DNA of 64,000 nt from Endothia cerciana. Its lineage: Eukaryota; Ascomycota; Sordariomycetes; Diaporthales; Cryphonectriaceae. Positions 1 through 10,400 of the stretch are shown here, in pieces. Numbering within the stretch: the stretch's first letter is position 1; each line of letters starts with the position of its first letter. The notes beneath the pieces were generated by a model that had not been told where the DNA came from, did no database searches, and saw nothing but the letters and a program-made list of their open reading frames with translations. The translations under genes were made by a program, and so were the position numbers. The stretch lies in the NCBI GenBank assembly GCA_026119935.1, contig JALRMH010000005.1, forward strand, positions 744,001 to 808,000. The letters are read 5' to 3'.

Positions 1-28
1 GCGATACTAATCAACGCTTCCCCTGAAG

Positions 29-350
29 GATGGCCGAGAGTAGCGGGATGGTGGCAAAGCATCTGTCCAAGACGTTTGGAGACGAGACGTGGAAGAGCCG
101 GCTCGCTGTCGTTGCAGGCCTTAAGCCGATTGCTCAAGAGCTCGGCTGTACGTTAGCCCAGCTGTCCCTGGCCTGGATCTTGACGAACCCACAAGTATCT
201 ACACTAATTTTTGGCGCATCTAGCCCTGGACAGATCCTGGAGAATCTGAAGGCGCTCGAGGCGAAGCCAAAGTTGACCGCAGAGGTCATGGAAAGGATCG
301 AGGCGGTGGTGAAGAACAAGCCGAAAGTAGAGCCGCTGCGATTCGGATAA
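29..350 (+). CDS. Aldo-keto reductase / K+ channel beta-subunit family, 3' exon only (partial)
   Basis: This is the C-terminal end of an NADPH-dependent aldo-keto reductase of the voltage-gated potassium-channel beta-subunit type; the rest lies before the window. The visible ~106 residues contain the family segments LGCTLAQLSLAWIL (helix before the cofactor site), VSTLIFGASSPGQILENL (the loop that contacts the adenosine phosphate of NADPH) and a C-terminal helix ending in PLRFG. The bases before it look like the end of an intron: a TACTAATC branch-type sequence near position 5 and a GAAG acceptor near 28, and the frame is closed by a TGA at 24-26. I therefore start the exon at about 29 and regard the ATG at 30 as internal rather than the true start. 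Family assignment is firm; substrate is unknown. Confidence 0.75.
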
Positions 351-913
351 AGCCACAGGTCTTACGATAGAAGCGGTAGCATCCATAGACTGTGTAAGGT
401 AGCCATCACGAACATGTGTCTCTGAGGTAAAGCTCTGAAGTAGAGATGGTGAAGTCACGAGTTGGTTGAGGTGCTCGACGGCAAGCTTGTTGTTTTCGTG
501 CGGCTGCTTACTGAGGACCCCATTAATGGTGGGAGGAGGTCAGGGACAGGGTGCTACAGGTACCTACAGGGGCTCACCCTGCAAGTTCTTGGGGTATCGC
601 CTGCCGGGATGGTGGGGTTAGTGCCTAAAGCCACACCAGTGATTCACTACGCAGAAGCAGTCACAAGGACCTCGTGCCAGCCTCGACGACATCCCTTGGG
701 ACTCCCTCTGAGTCTTCTGCTCCTCAAGCAATACCAACACCTTCAGGACAACACTTGGCACAGCAATCATCAGACACATACAAAATCTCCAGACTCTCGC
801 ATCAGCACTGACAAGTCTTGCACAACCCACCTAAAGCACACGAGAAACAACGCTGTCGATTCCGTCAACCAATGAACCAGTCCACCACCTTGAGAAAACA
901 CGTACAGGCAACA
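351..913. other. Intergenic, terminator of the reductase and 5' region of the deaminase gene
   Basis: No supported gene. The reading frames here are short and have no recognisable domain. The stretch just before 914 is A/C-rich, as expected of a fungal 5' leader. Confidence 0.5.
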
Positions 914-2417
914 ATGAAGTCCGATTCGTACCTCAACCTCTGTATCGAGCAGGCGCATCTTTCACCCCTCCACTACCGCCATGGCTGCGTCGTCGTCAAG
1001 GACGGCAAAGTCATTGGCCAGGGCTTCAACGACTACCGCCCCGGCTACGACGGCGGCAGCGTGCTGAAGACCGGCGCCCTGCCCAAGACCGCCTTCTCCT
1101 TCGCGGATGATGGCAACAAGCCGAAGCCTGACAAGCAGCAACCGGGCAATAGTACTAGATTCAAGGTCATCGAGCCCGTCTCTGGGAACCGCGTTGGCGG
1201 CCACCACGCCAACGCTTGCTTGTCCATGCACTCGGAGATGATGGCCATCAACTCTGCCCGGGCCCCATCCTCTACCCTGGCCGCCAGTACCGTGTCGTAC
1301 CTTAAACCTTGTTTCAAACTACCGGGTGATTCTAAACGCAAGAGCATCTCACGCAGCCAGACCCTCGCCGCCTACGTCCGCGCCGTCTGTCTCAAGGCTC
1401 CCGGCGGCGCGGAGGCCCAGCAGCAACAACAACGTGCCGGTAAGGCTCAGGCCGACGAGTGGCGTTTTGAACTCTCCGCATCTCGATGCGACAGCCTCCT
1501 ATCAGAGTTTGAAGACGAATAGTGGTCATCATCATCATCATCATCACGATCATCACTATCAGAAAGAAGAGAGGGAGAAGGCGGTCTTGGAAGAGGAGCA
1601 CGGACACCGGAAGCAAGAACATCCGTACAAGTCCAAGCAACACAAGCAGTACAAGTCGTTTAAGAAGTCTCAGAAGGCAAACTTGGCTTCTATTGACGAG
1701 CGGACGAGCATTAATGCTGCTGACACAGCCCAGGACACGGTAGAATTGGGCTCGAGTTATCACGTGAACGGCTTTGGCCAGCGCAAGGTGAGCTACACCT
1801 GCCGTGAGAAGCGGATCTCCAGCAGCTCTCTGACAATGGGACAGGCGCGGAACAGGCATCTCTTTGTGCCGAAGGCGCAGACTGCAACTTCCTCTGCGGC
1901 AGTCAAGAACCGCCTGAAACATCCCAAGCTTGTAGGGGCAGACCTGTACGTCGTGAGGCTCGCCAACCAAGGCTCCTGCCAATATCCTAAGAAGAAGTCT
2001 CGTAGGCCAAGGAGCCTAAAGGAGGGTCCCGCTGGGGCCGACGTCTCAGATTTCGGCAGCATCTCGTCTGAACAGTGCGTATCGGCAGGGTCTCTCCATG
2101 ACGAGCTCACGTGCAAGATGTCGGATTCTATCGAACCGCCCAGTGAGCCCGAAGAAATTGAGGATATTCGCGTTGTGGCCGAGTCGCGTCCATGCCACCG
2201 GTGTGTTTTGTACATGCACTCGGTAGGCATCAAGCGCGTCTTCTGGACGACAGATGAGGGTAAGTGGGGGGGCGCTAAGGTCCGAGACCTGGTCGACCAG
2301 CTGGACGGCGCTATGGCTACTTCGGATTCAACTCTTGGCCTACCCATCCCCGATATTTTTGTTACCAAACACGAGGTGTTACTGCTTCGACGGCTGATGA
2401 TGGGCGGTGAGAGCTGA
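914..2417 (+). CDS. Cytidine/deoxycytidylate deaminase-like zinc protein with long internal insert
   Basis: Predicted zinc hydrolase of the CMP/dCMP deaminase fold, 473 residues, from two exons (914-1439 and 1522-2417) joined across an 82-bp intron (donor GTAAGG at 1440, acceptor ATAG at 1521); the splice restores frame exactly. The N-terminus carries the deaminase beta-hairpin (HYRHGCVVVKDGKVIGQGFN). The zinc/catalytic motif HSE lies at residues 106-108, and the second zinc half-site PCHRC (Cys400 and Cys403) follows almost 290 residues later. Between them lie a His-rich run (about eight histidines) and a Lys/Gln-rich basic stretch that look disordered. In ordinary deaminases this gap is about 25-40 residues, so the domain is interrupted by a large insert. 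Substrate may be a nucleotide, a pterin/riboflavin intermediate or RNA; the sequence does not decide. Start chosen because MKSDSYLNL begins directly at the domain. Confidence 0.75.
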
Positions 2418-2522
2418 GCCACTCCGTCAGGGCTGGCGGCTTTCAATGGTAATGATCAACAGCTTTTGTGCGTTATGCTGTGCAATTCTGCATCATATTT
2501 ATCGCCTGTCCTTTCTGATAAG

Positions 2523-2625
2523 CTTAAGAAGCCTGTGATGACCATCGGATCGGATTTTGGCACTGGCATCAACGACGTGACTTGGGCATTAAAAAAGATG
2601 CCGTCGCCGGATGTGTCGAATTGGG
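2523..2625 (+). pseudogene. Possible decayed N-terminus of an Hsp70-like ATPase
   Basis: A short frame reads VMTIGSDFGTGINDVTWAL, which resembles the phosphate-1 loop that opens fungal Hsp70-like actin-fold ATPases (IGIDFGTTFSGVAWA). The differences at two positions (Gly to Asp, Ser to Asn) are single G-to-A changes. The similarity fades after about 34 codons and no other Hsp70 motif is visible downstream, so this is at best a relic. It could be chance. Confidence 0.35.
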
Positions 2626-4044
2626 CATTCTTCATAGTCCCACCAAGAGCAATACTTTGGCTGGCTTGTTATCAGGCGAAATGCTCATAGGCTTCTCTTC
2701 CGGTTGGCTTATAGGGCTGCAGAGCCCCATCTTTGGGCTGATAGCTATCAAGGTTTCGAAGCCACGAGTTCTTGTCACTATCCGCCTTCCGTTCTTGGCT
2801 CATTCTATTCTGTGGGCGTTTCATGCTGATCATTATTAGCCTCGACGTCGTATCCCTCAGGCTGTGGGGATCCACAAACTTCAGCGCCGCCCGCGGCTAT
2901 ACGAATCCACGGACACCCGAGAGGGCTGCCAAGTCGCCGAGCTGCCTGCGGCAGATGGGTCTGCTGCAGGTGGGTCTGCTGCATCCGTGTTAGAGTGCGA
3001 TACGACGCATACTATGTATAAAAATTATCACGACATCCGCTGCCAGCAAGTGAGATATAAGTTCCGAGGTCCTCGACCCGCTGGTGCACTGCAGTGTGCG
3101 AACGCGTGGTTCATATGCCTGTGGCAAGTGGGACATTGTAAATCAAGAAATGAATGCCTCGTGGGAATTATCGACGCTCGTGCACCTGCGGGCGGAGATG
3201 GCTATTGCTATTAACAACATTGGTTGTATAGCCCCTGTCCCCACCGATGAGGCTCAACCGCACTTGGCAGATACCGCCAAGGCTCATCTCAACTCAGCCG
3301 CGATTAAGAGATCAAAGTCCAATCTACAATCTGCTGTACTCATGTCGCGGCAGCAGATGATTGCGGTCATCTTGGGGCTCGGCACTTGTCGCGGGACAGT
3401 CCAGGGTTGTTTACATGGAAGCAGTTCCACAGCGTTCCTGGTTGGTCCTCTCGATGTCCACGTCGATCTTGGCGAATGGAGGAATGGATTCAACCAAGTC
3501 TCTTGGCCGGCCCCTTTCGAAAATGAACCGGCGCGGATAGATCGGGTGATACGCACTGCGTCAAGCAATTGAAGACAAACTGCCCGGATTGTCAAACGGA
3601 TAGGAGTAGGTTTGTTACACATCCTCTTTGGCCTGCTACTGAGAATGGGTTTCTGGGTCCCACCGCCACGTACAGAGGGCTTGGCTGATATGGATCAACA
3701 CCAATGGCCGACGCCCAAGCGAAATGGAAGACTTGGCCGAATTGTTGATATAAGGCCTGGAAACATCATATAGAATGAGACAGTCCTTAGGCCTTACTCT
3801 ACGTGGTTAATTCAGTATTGGGCTCCTACAGTCGATTCAAAGTTCTCTCTTTTTTTTCTTTCTTCACATAACCAGCCCCAAACAGAAATTCGTACTTTGA
3901 ATATATACAAACCTTCTTCTTGTCATTGTCCAGTTCGTTCTATCCTCATCTAAATCCAATACCGGTTCTGCCGCTTGTGCTGCACAATTAGTTGCTCACC
4001 GCAAGACGTGGAGGATTCAACGGGACATTGCTTGAGAGAGCAGG
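2626..4044. other. Intergenic stretch before the transporter gene
   Basis: Frames up to 162 codons occur on the plus strand (3084-3572) but show no motif and no consistent splice signals. The last 200 bases before 4045 are T/A-rich (a pyrimidine tract at 3845-3864, then ATATATAC) and probably form the promoter and leader of the transporter gene. Confidence 0.45.
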
Positions 4045-5397
4045 ATGGTGGAGAAGGCGGTATCGTTCCACAGGTACTCTGATCTCCGGCCAGAGAACCT
4101 GCAAATGCAGAACGAGTCCATACCATCAATACCTGATCGCTTCTCAATGGACGCATACCAAGTTCAGGGCCACAGCCATGACCGCACCCTAGTGTCGACG
4201 CCAGATCAGGAACATGATGTCGAGAGGCAGTTAGACCACCAGAAATCAATACACGAGACCGACTCGGCCATCAGCCCCTATGACCCTAAAAGACCCAAAC
4301 TCAAGCTTCGACAGCGCCTCAACCACTTCACCTGGGCCTGGTGGACACTGATCATGAGCACGGGCGGCCTCTCCCTGCTCATCTTCGCGCAGCCCTTCCA
4401 GTTCCCCGGACTCCGCCAGATCGGACTCGTCGTGTACATCATCAACATCCTCCTCTTCCTCATGGTGTTCAGCGCGCTCATGGCCCGCTTCTTCCTGTTC
4501 TCCGGCTCTTTCAAGCGATCCGTTACGCACGAGCGCGAGGGCTTTTTCCTCCCGACGTTCTTCCTCACGCTGGCAACACTGATAACCAGCACCTACCGAT
4601 ACGCCATCCCCACCGAAGACGCTCAGCTCAACTGGGTCATCCAGGTCGCGTTCTGGAGCTACATGGCCGTCACAATCGTCCTGGCCATCGGGCAGTACAG
4701 CTACGTCTTCCGCACGCACAATCTGGAGGTCAAGACGATGATGCCGACCTGGATCCTGCCCATCTTCCCCATCATGCTCTCCGGGACCATCGCCTCCGTG
4801 ATAGCAGACACACAGCCCGACGTCATATCCTCGTCCATCGTGTTGGGCGGCCTCGCCGCCCAGGGCCTCGGCGTGTCGGTGTCCTTCCTCATGTACGCCC
4901 ACATGGTCGGCCGCCTGATGTCCTTCGGCCTGCCGGACAGGGAGCACCGCCCGGGCCTGTTCATGAACGTCGGCCCGCCCGCCTTCACCTGCCTCGCCTT
5001 CATCGGCATGGCCAACGGGCTCCCCGCGGACTTCGATGTCGACTCCAACGGCGTCGTCGACATCCACTCCATCCGCTCGACCGCGGTGCTCGCGGGCGTC
5101 TTCCTCTGGGGCCTGAGCCTCTGGTGGTGGGGGATCGCCGTCGTCGCCGTGGTGTCGAGCAGGCCCAGGTACTTCCACCTGGGCTGGTGGGCCTCGGTGT
5201 TCCCGAACACGGGCTTCACGCTCGCGACTATAGCGATCGGGAAATGTTTGAACAGCAACGTGGTTCTCGGGTTCTCGGTGTTCATGAGTGTCTGCCTGGT
5301 GCTGACTTACTTCTTCGTCCTATACCACAACGTGAGGGCGGTGATCGTGCAGGATATCATGTACCCGGGCAGAGACGAGGATGTGAATGACCACTGA
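4045..5397 (+). CDS. TDT-family transporter (malic acid / C4-dicarboxylate or sulfite efflux type)
   Basis: Intronless 450-residue membrane protein of the tellurite-resistance/dicarboxylate transporter (TDT) family, which includes yeast Mae1 (malate uptake) and Ssu1 (sulfite efflux). A hydrophilic N-terminus of about 95 residues is followed by roughly ten hydrophobic segments beginning at HFTWAWWTLIMSTGGLSLL, a hallmark first helix of the family; further markers are QYSYVFRTHN, LPIFPIMLSGTIAS, FMNVGPPAFTCLAFIG and LGWWASVFPNTGFTLATIAIG. The overall pattern, in particular MNVGPPAF and WASVFPNTGF, is closer to the fungal malic acid transport proteins than to Ssu1 in my judgement. The ATG at 4045 gives the longest product; an in-frame ATG at 4147 (MDAYQVQG) is an alternative. 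Plasma membrane location is inferred. Confidence 0.85.
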   Translation: MVEKAVSFHRYSDLRPENLQMQNESIPSIPDRFSMDAYQVQGHSHDRTLVSTPDQEHDVERQLDHQKSIHETDSAISPYDPKRPKLKLRQRLNHFTWAWWTLIMSTGGLSLLIFAQPFQFPGLRQIGLVVYIINILLFLMVFSALMARFFLFSGSFKRSVTHEREGFFLPTFFLTLATLITSTYRYAIPTEDAQLNWVIQVAFWSYMAVTIVLAIGQYSYVFRTHNLEVKTMMPTWILPIFPIMLSGTIASVIADTQPDVISSSIVLGGLAAQGLGVSVSFLMYAHMVGRLMSFGLPDREHRPGLFMNVGPPAFTCLAFIGMANGLPADFDVDSNGVVDIHSIRSTAVLAGVFLWGLSLWWWGIAVVAVVSSRPRYFHLGWWASVFPNTGFTLATIAIGKCLNSNVVLGFSVFMSVCLVLTYFFVLYHNVRAVIVQDIMYPGRDEDVNDH

Positions 5398-5650
5398 GAC
5401 ATCTGCTTGGTTCTATATTGCGTTTTTGCTAGACGGATGAGTAGACTGGCACGTCTCAAAATGGAGAGCATGGAGATTCACGAAGTTATTGACCAGAACA
5501 AGATCTAGCATCATGGGCGTTCTTGGATTAGAGACAAGACTGCTAGACATACCAAATAGATGAAGCTTAGAATAGAACTATTCAACTTTTGTCACTCATT
5601 AAAGTGTCAAATCTCAAGCATATGCCATTGTTTTACCCCTCCCCACGCAC

Positions 5651-5692
<42 letters not shown>

Positions 5693-5896
5693 ACACGCTG
5701 ACTCCCATACACATATCTAGGTCTCTTGAGTGCAGGAAAGGTCGGAGGGCAGGACTGTCATACAATCTCGAATGTACATCGACTCATACGTAATTTTCCA
5801 AGTAGTTATAACAGGTGTATCCATTATCACCGTATCCGGGGCGTGCCGGAATATTGACACCACCACCTTTCAGACCTCAACCCTCGGTCTCCCCCC
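5398..5896. other. Intergenic, 3' flanks of two convergent genes
   Basis: Downstream sequence of the transporter and of the small gene on the minus strand. It contains the AC microsatellite described separately and no supported gene. Confidence 0.5.
5647..5690. repeat. (AC)n microsatellite
   Basis: About twenty AC units, interrupted near the start by CGC variants, followed by a TGACACGCTGAC transition. It is the first of several dinucleotide tracts in the window. Confidence 0.95.
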
Positions 5897-6368
5897 TCAC
5901 GCCTGAGCTGAATTCTTCTCGGCAGCAGCCTGCGGGGGGCGTATCGACATGATGTTCCGCGATGCTGTCGGACCAGAGTATCGTGCCTCTCCAAGGGCCT
6001 CTTTGCGGCGTTCATGGCGGCTACAGGTGTCCCACGTCAGCTGCCTATAACCCTCAAAGAAGGCCCTTTGGACCCGTAGCGCCCGCTCTGAGGACTCCAC
6101 AGGGACGGGAAGTTCTCTTTCTTCCCTTTCCTTCAGGTCGGGGGGCCGGGGGGGGGGGGAGGGGATTATATGAAGGAAGCAGGACTTACTATGCCATCTT
6201 GGCAACGAACCACACAAACACACCAAGGACAGCTGTCCTGACGAGCGGCCGCCCAAAGCCACCTCTTGGCCGCGCGAAGCGAGGGTAGAAAGCCGCCCCC
6301 GGATAGAACGGGCCGAAGCCTCCGTATCGTCGCCAGCGGAAAGAATCCCTTGTGGTATCGGTGACCAT
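5897..6368 (-). CDS. Small single-pass membrane protein, 100 residues, unknown function
   Basis: Two-exon gene on the minus strand: 6368-6190 and 6020-5897, separated by a 169-bp intron (donor GTAAGT; CTGAC branch site about 15 bases before a CTGTAG acceptor). The join completes a Tyr codon and gives 303 coding bases, 100 residues. The ATG at 6368 has a strong ATCATGG context. The protein has an N-terminal half rich in Arg, Gly, Phe and Tyr (FRWRRYGGFGPFYPG), one hydrophobic segment at about residues 45-61 (LVRTAVLGVFVWFVAKMAY) and a basic then polar tail (RHERRKEALGEARY). A basic, aromatic leader followed by one membrane segment is typical of small mitochondrial inner-membrane proteins, but I do not recognise the family. 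The intact splice and frame are the main evidence. Confidence 0.55.
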
Positions 6369-7433
6369 GATGGACGAGCGTGCTGGTTGCAAAGGTAATC
6401 TGTTCAGGGGAAAGGGAAGAGGGTGGAAAAGACGCTCCAGTGTACAAGACTCGAAATGATACGGAAACCGAATATTGAAGGGGAAGGACCGAAAACAGAA
6501 AGAAAGAAAGAAAGGACCTCATCGAGGAACAGTTGAGCTCTTAAGAAGTGTGGACCGTCCTAACCTCAAAGTCCGAACCCGAGTTCGGGATCGGGCCCCA
6601 GGGCCGTTCTGGCTCGGACTTGCTCACTTCAGGATGACGGCTGCCCCTCGTCAGCCGACCCTCTCCCCCTTCTTGAAAAAGGAGAAAAAAGACCCTATAA
6701 CATACGTAGCCAGTCCCGGAGTGTGCGCTACCACTCGAACGGTATCGTACCTACCGGATGATGCCGAGGCCGTCATCTTGGTCGCCGGTGATATCGTCGG
6801 GCTGCGCCGGCGGACGCATCAGTCCTCGGATAGATTTCATTACCGACGGCTTACTATATTACATCTTCAGCTATCAGTGCAACCATGATGATATCCAGGC
6901 ACCTCGGCCTCTGTGGACTTCTGCCTTTCTCAGAGACCCTACCCAGACTTCAATATAGACGCGCAGGCTTATGATGTGCCTGTTCCCTGCTAGAATCCCG
7001 TGGGTCTTACCTTCGGCTTCGAGCAGCATTCCATAAAAGGCTAGGGAGATCACACAGTGAAGCGGAAGCATCAATAAAGGGTCACACATCACTGCTAACA
7101 GTTGATTTCTGTCGTGTGAAAGCATAGGTGTAGAGTAGTTGTGTAGTAGCTACACATTTGTCCAACGCCACGATCTAGTGAGGCCAAGTTGTTGGTCCTC
7201 CTGCTTTATCCATGCTCAAGGAGACAGAATCCTTGCCGAGGGACCCGGTATCACAATGCACGCTAAAGTATCAAAAAGAGCACATCAATGGATAGCCCGC
7301 TTCCGTATTGCACGAGAGCCCATCCATCCGTCGCCAGAATGCACGCCCAGATGCAAGCGCACTTGCAAACGTCGAAATCAGGGAATGGTCGAACCCAGAC
7401 GACAGCTATGGCCTCGCCATGCTATAGTCTACC
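6369..7433. other. Intergenic between the small membrane-protein gene and Doa10
   Basis: Presumed promoter of the small minus-strand gene (6369 onward; A/G-rich AGAAAGAAAGAAAG at about 6500) and 3' flank of the Doa10 gene. Frames here are short and unsupported. Confidence 0.45.
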
Positions 7434-10400
7434 TCATTCCCAGCCCACCCTTGTTCGTCTCCTCTCCCTCTCCGTCTCGCGCATCGCCTGTTGAGGCGAG
7501 CTAAAATTGTGCAGCCTCTCCCCGATGAGGTACGCCTCGTCCTTGATCCTTACCCTCCAGCTCCTGAACACGCCAAAGATGCTCCTCATGATTGCTAGCG
7601 CGACAGCACAGAGCAACGCGGCGGCGAAGCAGAAGCGATACACAAGCACTACAGCCGCATTCGTGGGTGTATCGGCCTCAGAGCCCGCGATGTATCGGAT
7701 AAGGGTCTTGGCAAACATTAGCGGGCCGAATACCGCCGCAAGCCAAAGTGTCAGACCCGGAACAACAAACGCTCGAGTGAGAACCTTGACATCCGGCTCA
7801 AGCCAGCCGTGACGCAAAACCGCGCGGATTGCGGCTGCAAGGCGGCTGTCGCGGTGCCAGTGGACAACGAACCGTGCTGCAAGCTTCAGGTAGATGACGC
7901 CGATGGTCCACGACTGCATCACACGAACGGTGTGGCGGGGCAGTACGGCTGCATCGGCATTGGTGTTGGACACGACGGAGCCGTACATGTAGGTGTCAAG
8001 CGGTATCAATATGTAGAGCTCCATAAGGCTGGACACCATAAATGGAAACACCACCAGCAGGAAGAAATAGGAGTAAACAAGTTTTGCTGTGCGCGTGGCC
8101 ACAGCAGCCGCCCGTTGAAGGGTTTCTTGATCGAGCAGCGTCGCAGCTGTGCTGTGGAGCCAATGCCTGGCTTTGTTGTAGATGTAACCGATGCGGAATC
8201 CGAGGTAGAAGATGGAACCTAACATATACAGTCCAATGCTGAAGGCGTAAATGTCGTTGGTTCGAACATCACAAGGAATGAAGAGTCGGAACATGTTCCT
8301 TCCGAAGACGAGCGGAATGATCGTAAATCCGACACCGGTTGCAGCGGCAAATAGCCAAATAAAGAGGATGAACAGGAAGATGCGGAGGCGGAAGTTCGGG
8401 GGGATATAGACGAATTGATATGTGTTCGTCGAATAAAGATCGGTCGTTGGCTGATCGGGCTTGCCATCTTGCCTCTTGTTGTGCTCCGAGACGTCGAAGA
8501 AGACCCGTTCTCCCTTCGGTATCTTGACCTGATCTGAAGCTGGAGCGCGGACGAAGCGTCCATCGGGAATGAGTTGGCCCGTCCGCACGAGATGGGCCTT
8601 GTCTGTATCAAGAGTTCTGAGAAGATCGCGGCTGAGGGGAGGGGCTGGTTTGGCATGACCCCCCTCAAATGTGTCTTTCCACGTTTTTGGCACCACAGCC
8701 TGGCCGTCGACTTCCAAGAAAAGCCTCTTCCAGAACGGCAGTGCCCGCGACGGAGAGTCAGAGGTAAGTCCGAGGGTGCCTTCCTCATCAATTCTTCGCT
8801 CACCGAACAAAAACCAGGTGAGTCGCAGGGTTCGAGCCAGCCTGCGGAACCACCAGGTGTACATGGCATGAAGGCCGTCACTAGGTCGGAAGAATTTGAC
8901 TGCGAGGGGCATCAGGAAGTTGTAGAAGAGCAGGTCAATCGGAAATTCCAGGACAGGCTCATTCGACGAGTAGTAGATCGGCAGAACATTCTGGAACCCG
9001 TAGGACAAGGCCCAAACCACGCCGCCGAGGCAAACGATAACCAAGGCGCCGTAGACAAAGGCGGAGAAGAGGATCTTGCGGAGCTGCGTCGTGACATTGC
9101 GTTCGAGAACATCGCGAACAGGGTGAAATTCGGCATCATCAGGATCGCGAATGAAGTCTGAAGGAGCGTTGTCAGTGGCAGGGGAGGAGCCTACATAGAG
9201 CTGGGTACACTTACACAGGACACCCTTGCGCATGATCTTGCGGCACATGGATACAAAGAGCGCAAAGTGGAACATGTATCCAGTACCGACAAACCAATGC
9301 ACAAAAATGGATGTGAGGGGATAGTTGACTGTAAACATCGCTCGCGACATGATGGTCGTGTCTTCGAAAAGCGGGAGCAAGGCCACGTCCAGCAGTAGCC
9401 CGCAATACAGCGGGAAGATGAGCATCTCGATGCCGATGATGAGGATGACCTTCATAACGCCACTGGCTTGGACCAAGACGTCAATGAAAGTGGCCTCCCA
9501 TTCCTGTCCGAGTCTTCCGGCTATAGGGGTCCCGCGTCCAAGGTAGGTCGCTGTGGCAACGCACATGGCGATATATCCCCCCAGAATGGCCCACAGTCGG
9601 TCCATAGCACCCCACGATGCCAACTCGGGACTCAAAGACACCGCAGTCTCGGATGCACCAAAGTCAATGACCCATGAGCTCGGAAATGCAAACAAACTCG
9701 GAAGATCCTTCAAGCCTTGCCAAATCAGAGAAGATGCCGCCGCGGTCTGTGCTACGACCTCTGCCATCTTGGTAGAATATTGCCCACCGAAAATGAACAG
9801 CAGGCATTGTCCAAATGCAGCGAGCACAGCAGCCGCCTGGCCCTTCAGTGTTAACAAGGCGACGTGGCTGACGATGGAGAAATTGCGTAGCTCCTCCGCT
9901 GAGCAGAAGGACAGATCGACTATCCCGCAATCACGTAGCCTAACCCCGGCATTCTCCATCAGCACCCAGGATCTCTGCACCAGGCTTCTGATCATGACTA
10001 GCTGTGACGCATCCGGACGGAAGAAGGAGACAAGCCCATTCAAAGCGCCAAATACCAATGTGGATGCGAAGCCTCCCACTAGCATGGCGAAGTCTTGGAC
10101 AAAGCTTGAGATGCTAAATACCATGCGGACTGGTCGGATCGGATTGGCAAGCAACCAAATGGTAAACCGACCCAGGTTGTATGGTACGAAAACACCGATG
10201 AAGAGTGTGATAGACACCAGAAAAGCGCAGAAGAGAGCATTCTGGAACAAGCCAGCAATAGGCCCGCGCATACCCAAAAGTTCAAGGATGCCTTCCAGAT
10301 CCTCCGCATCATCGATAGCCTCGGCTTCGGCGTCGATACCTGCAGCTGCAGCGGCAGCCATCACCTCTTGGTCTTGCTCTTGGAGTTGGGGACGATTGTC

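Noticed and set aside
1522..1560. Engineered His-tag (run of histidines)
   Set aside because: The run is genomic, encoded by mixed CAT/CAC codons within a larger low-complexity insert.
4246..5178. 310-codon minus-strand frame and a 349-codon plus frame (4341-5390) over the transporter
   Set aside because: Both overlap the clear TDT coding frame and have biased, repetitive composition with no motif.
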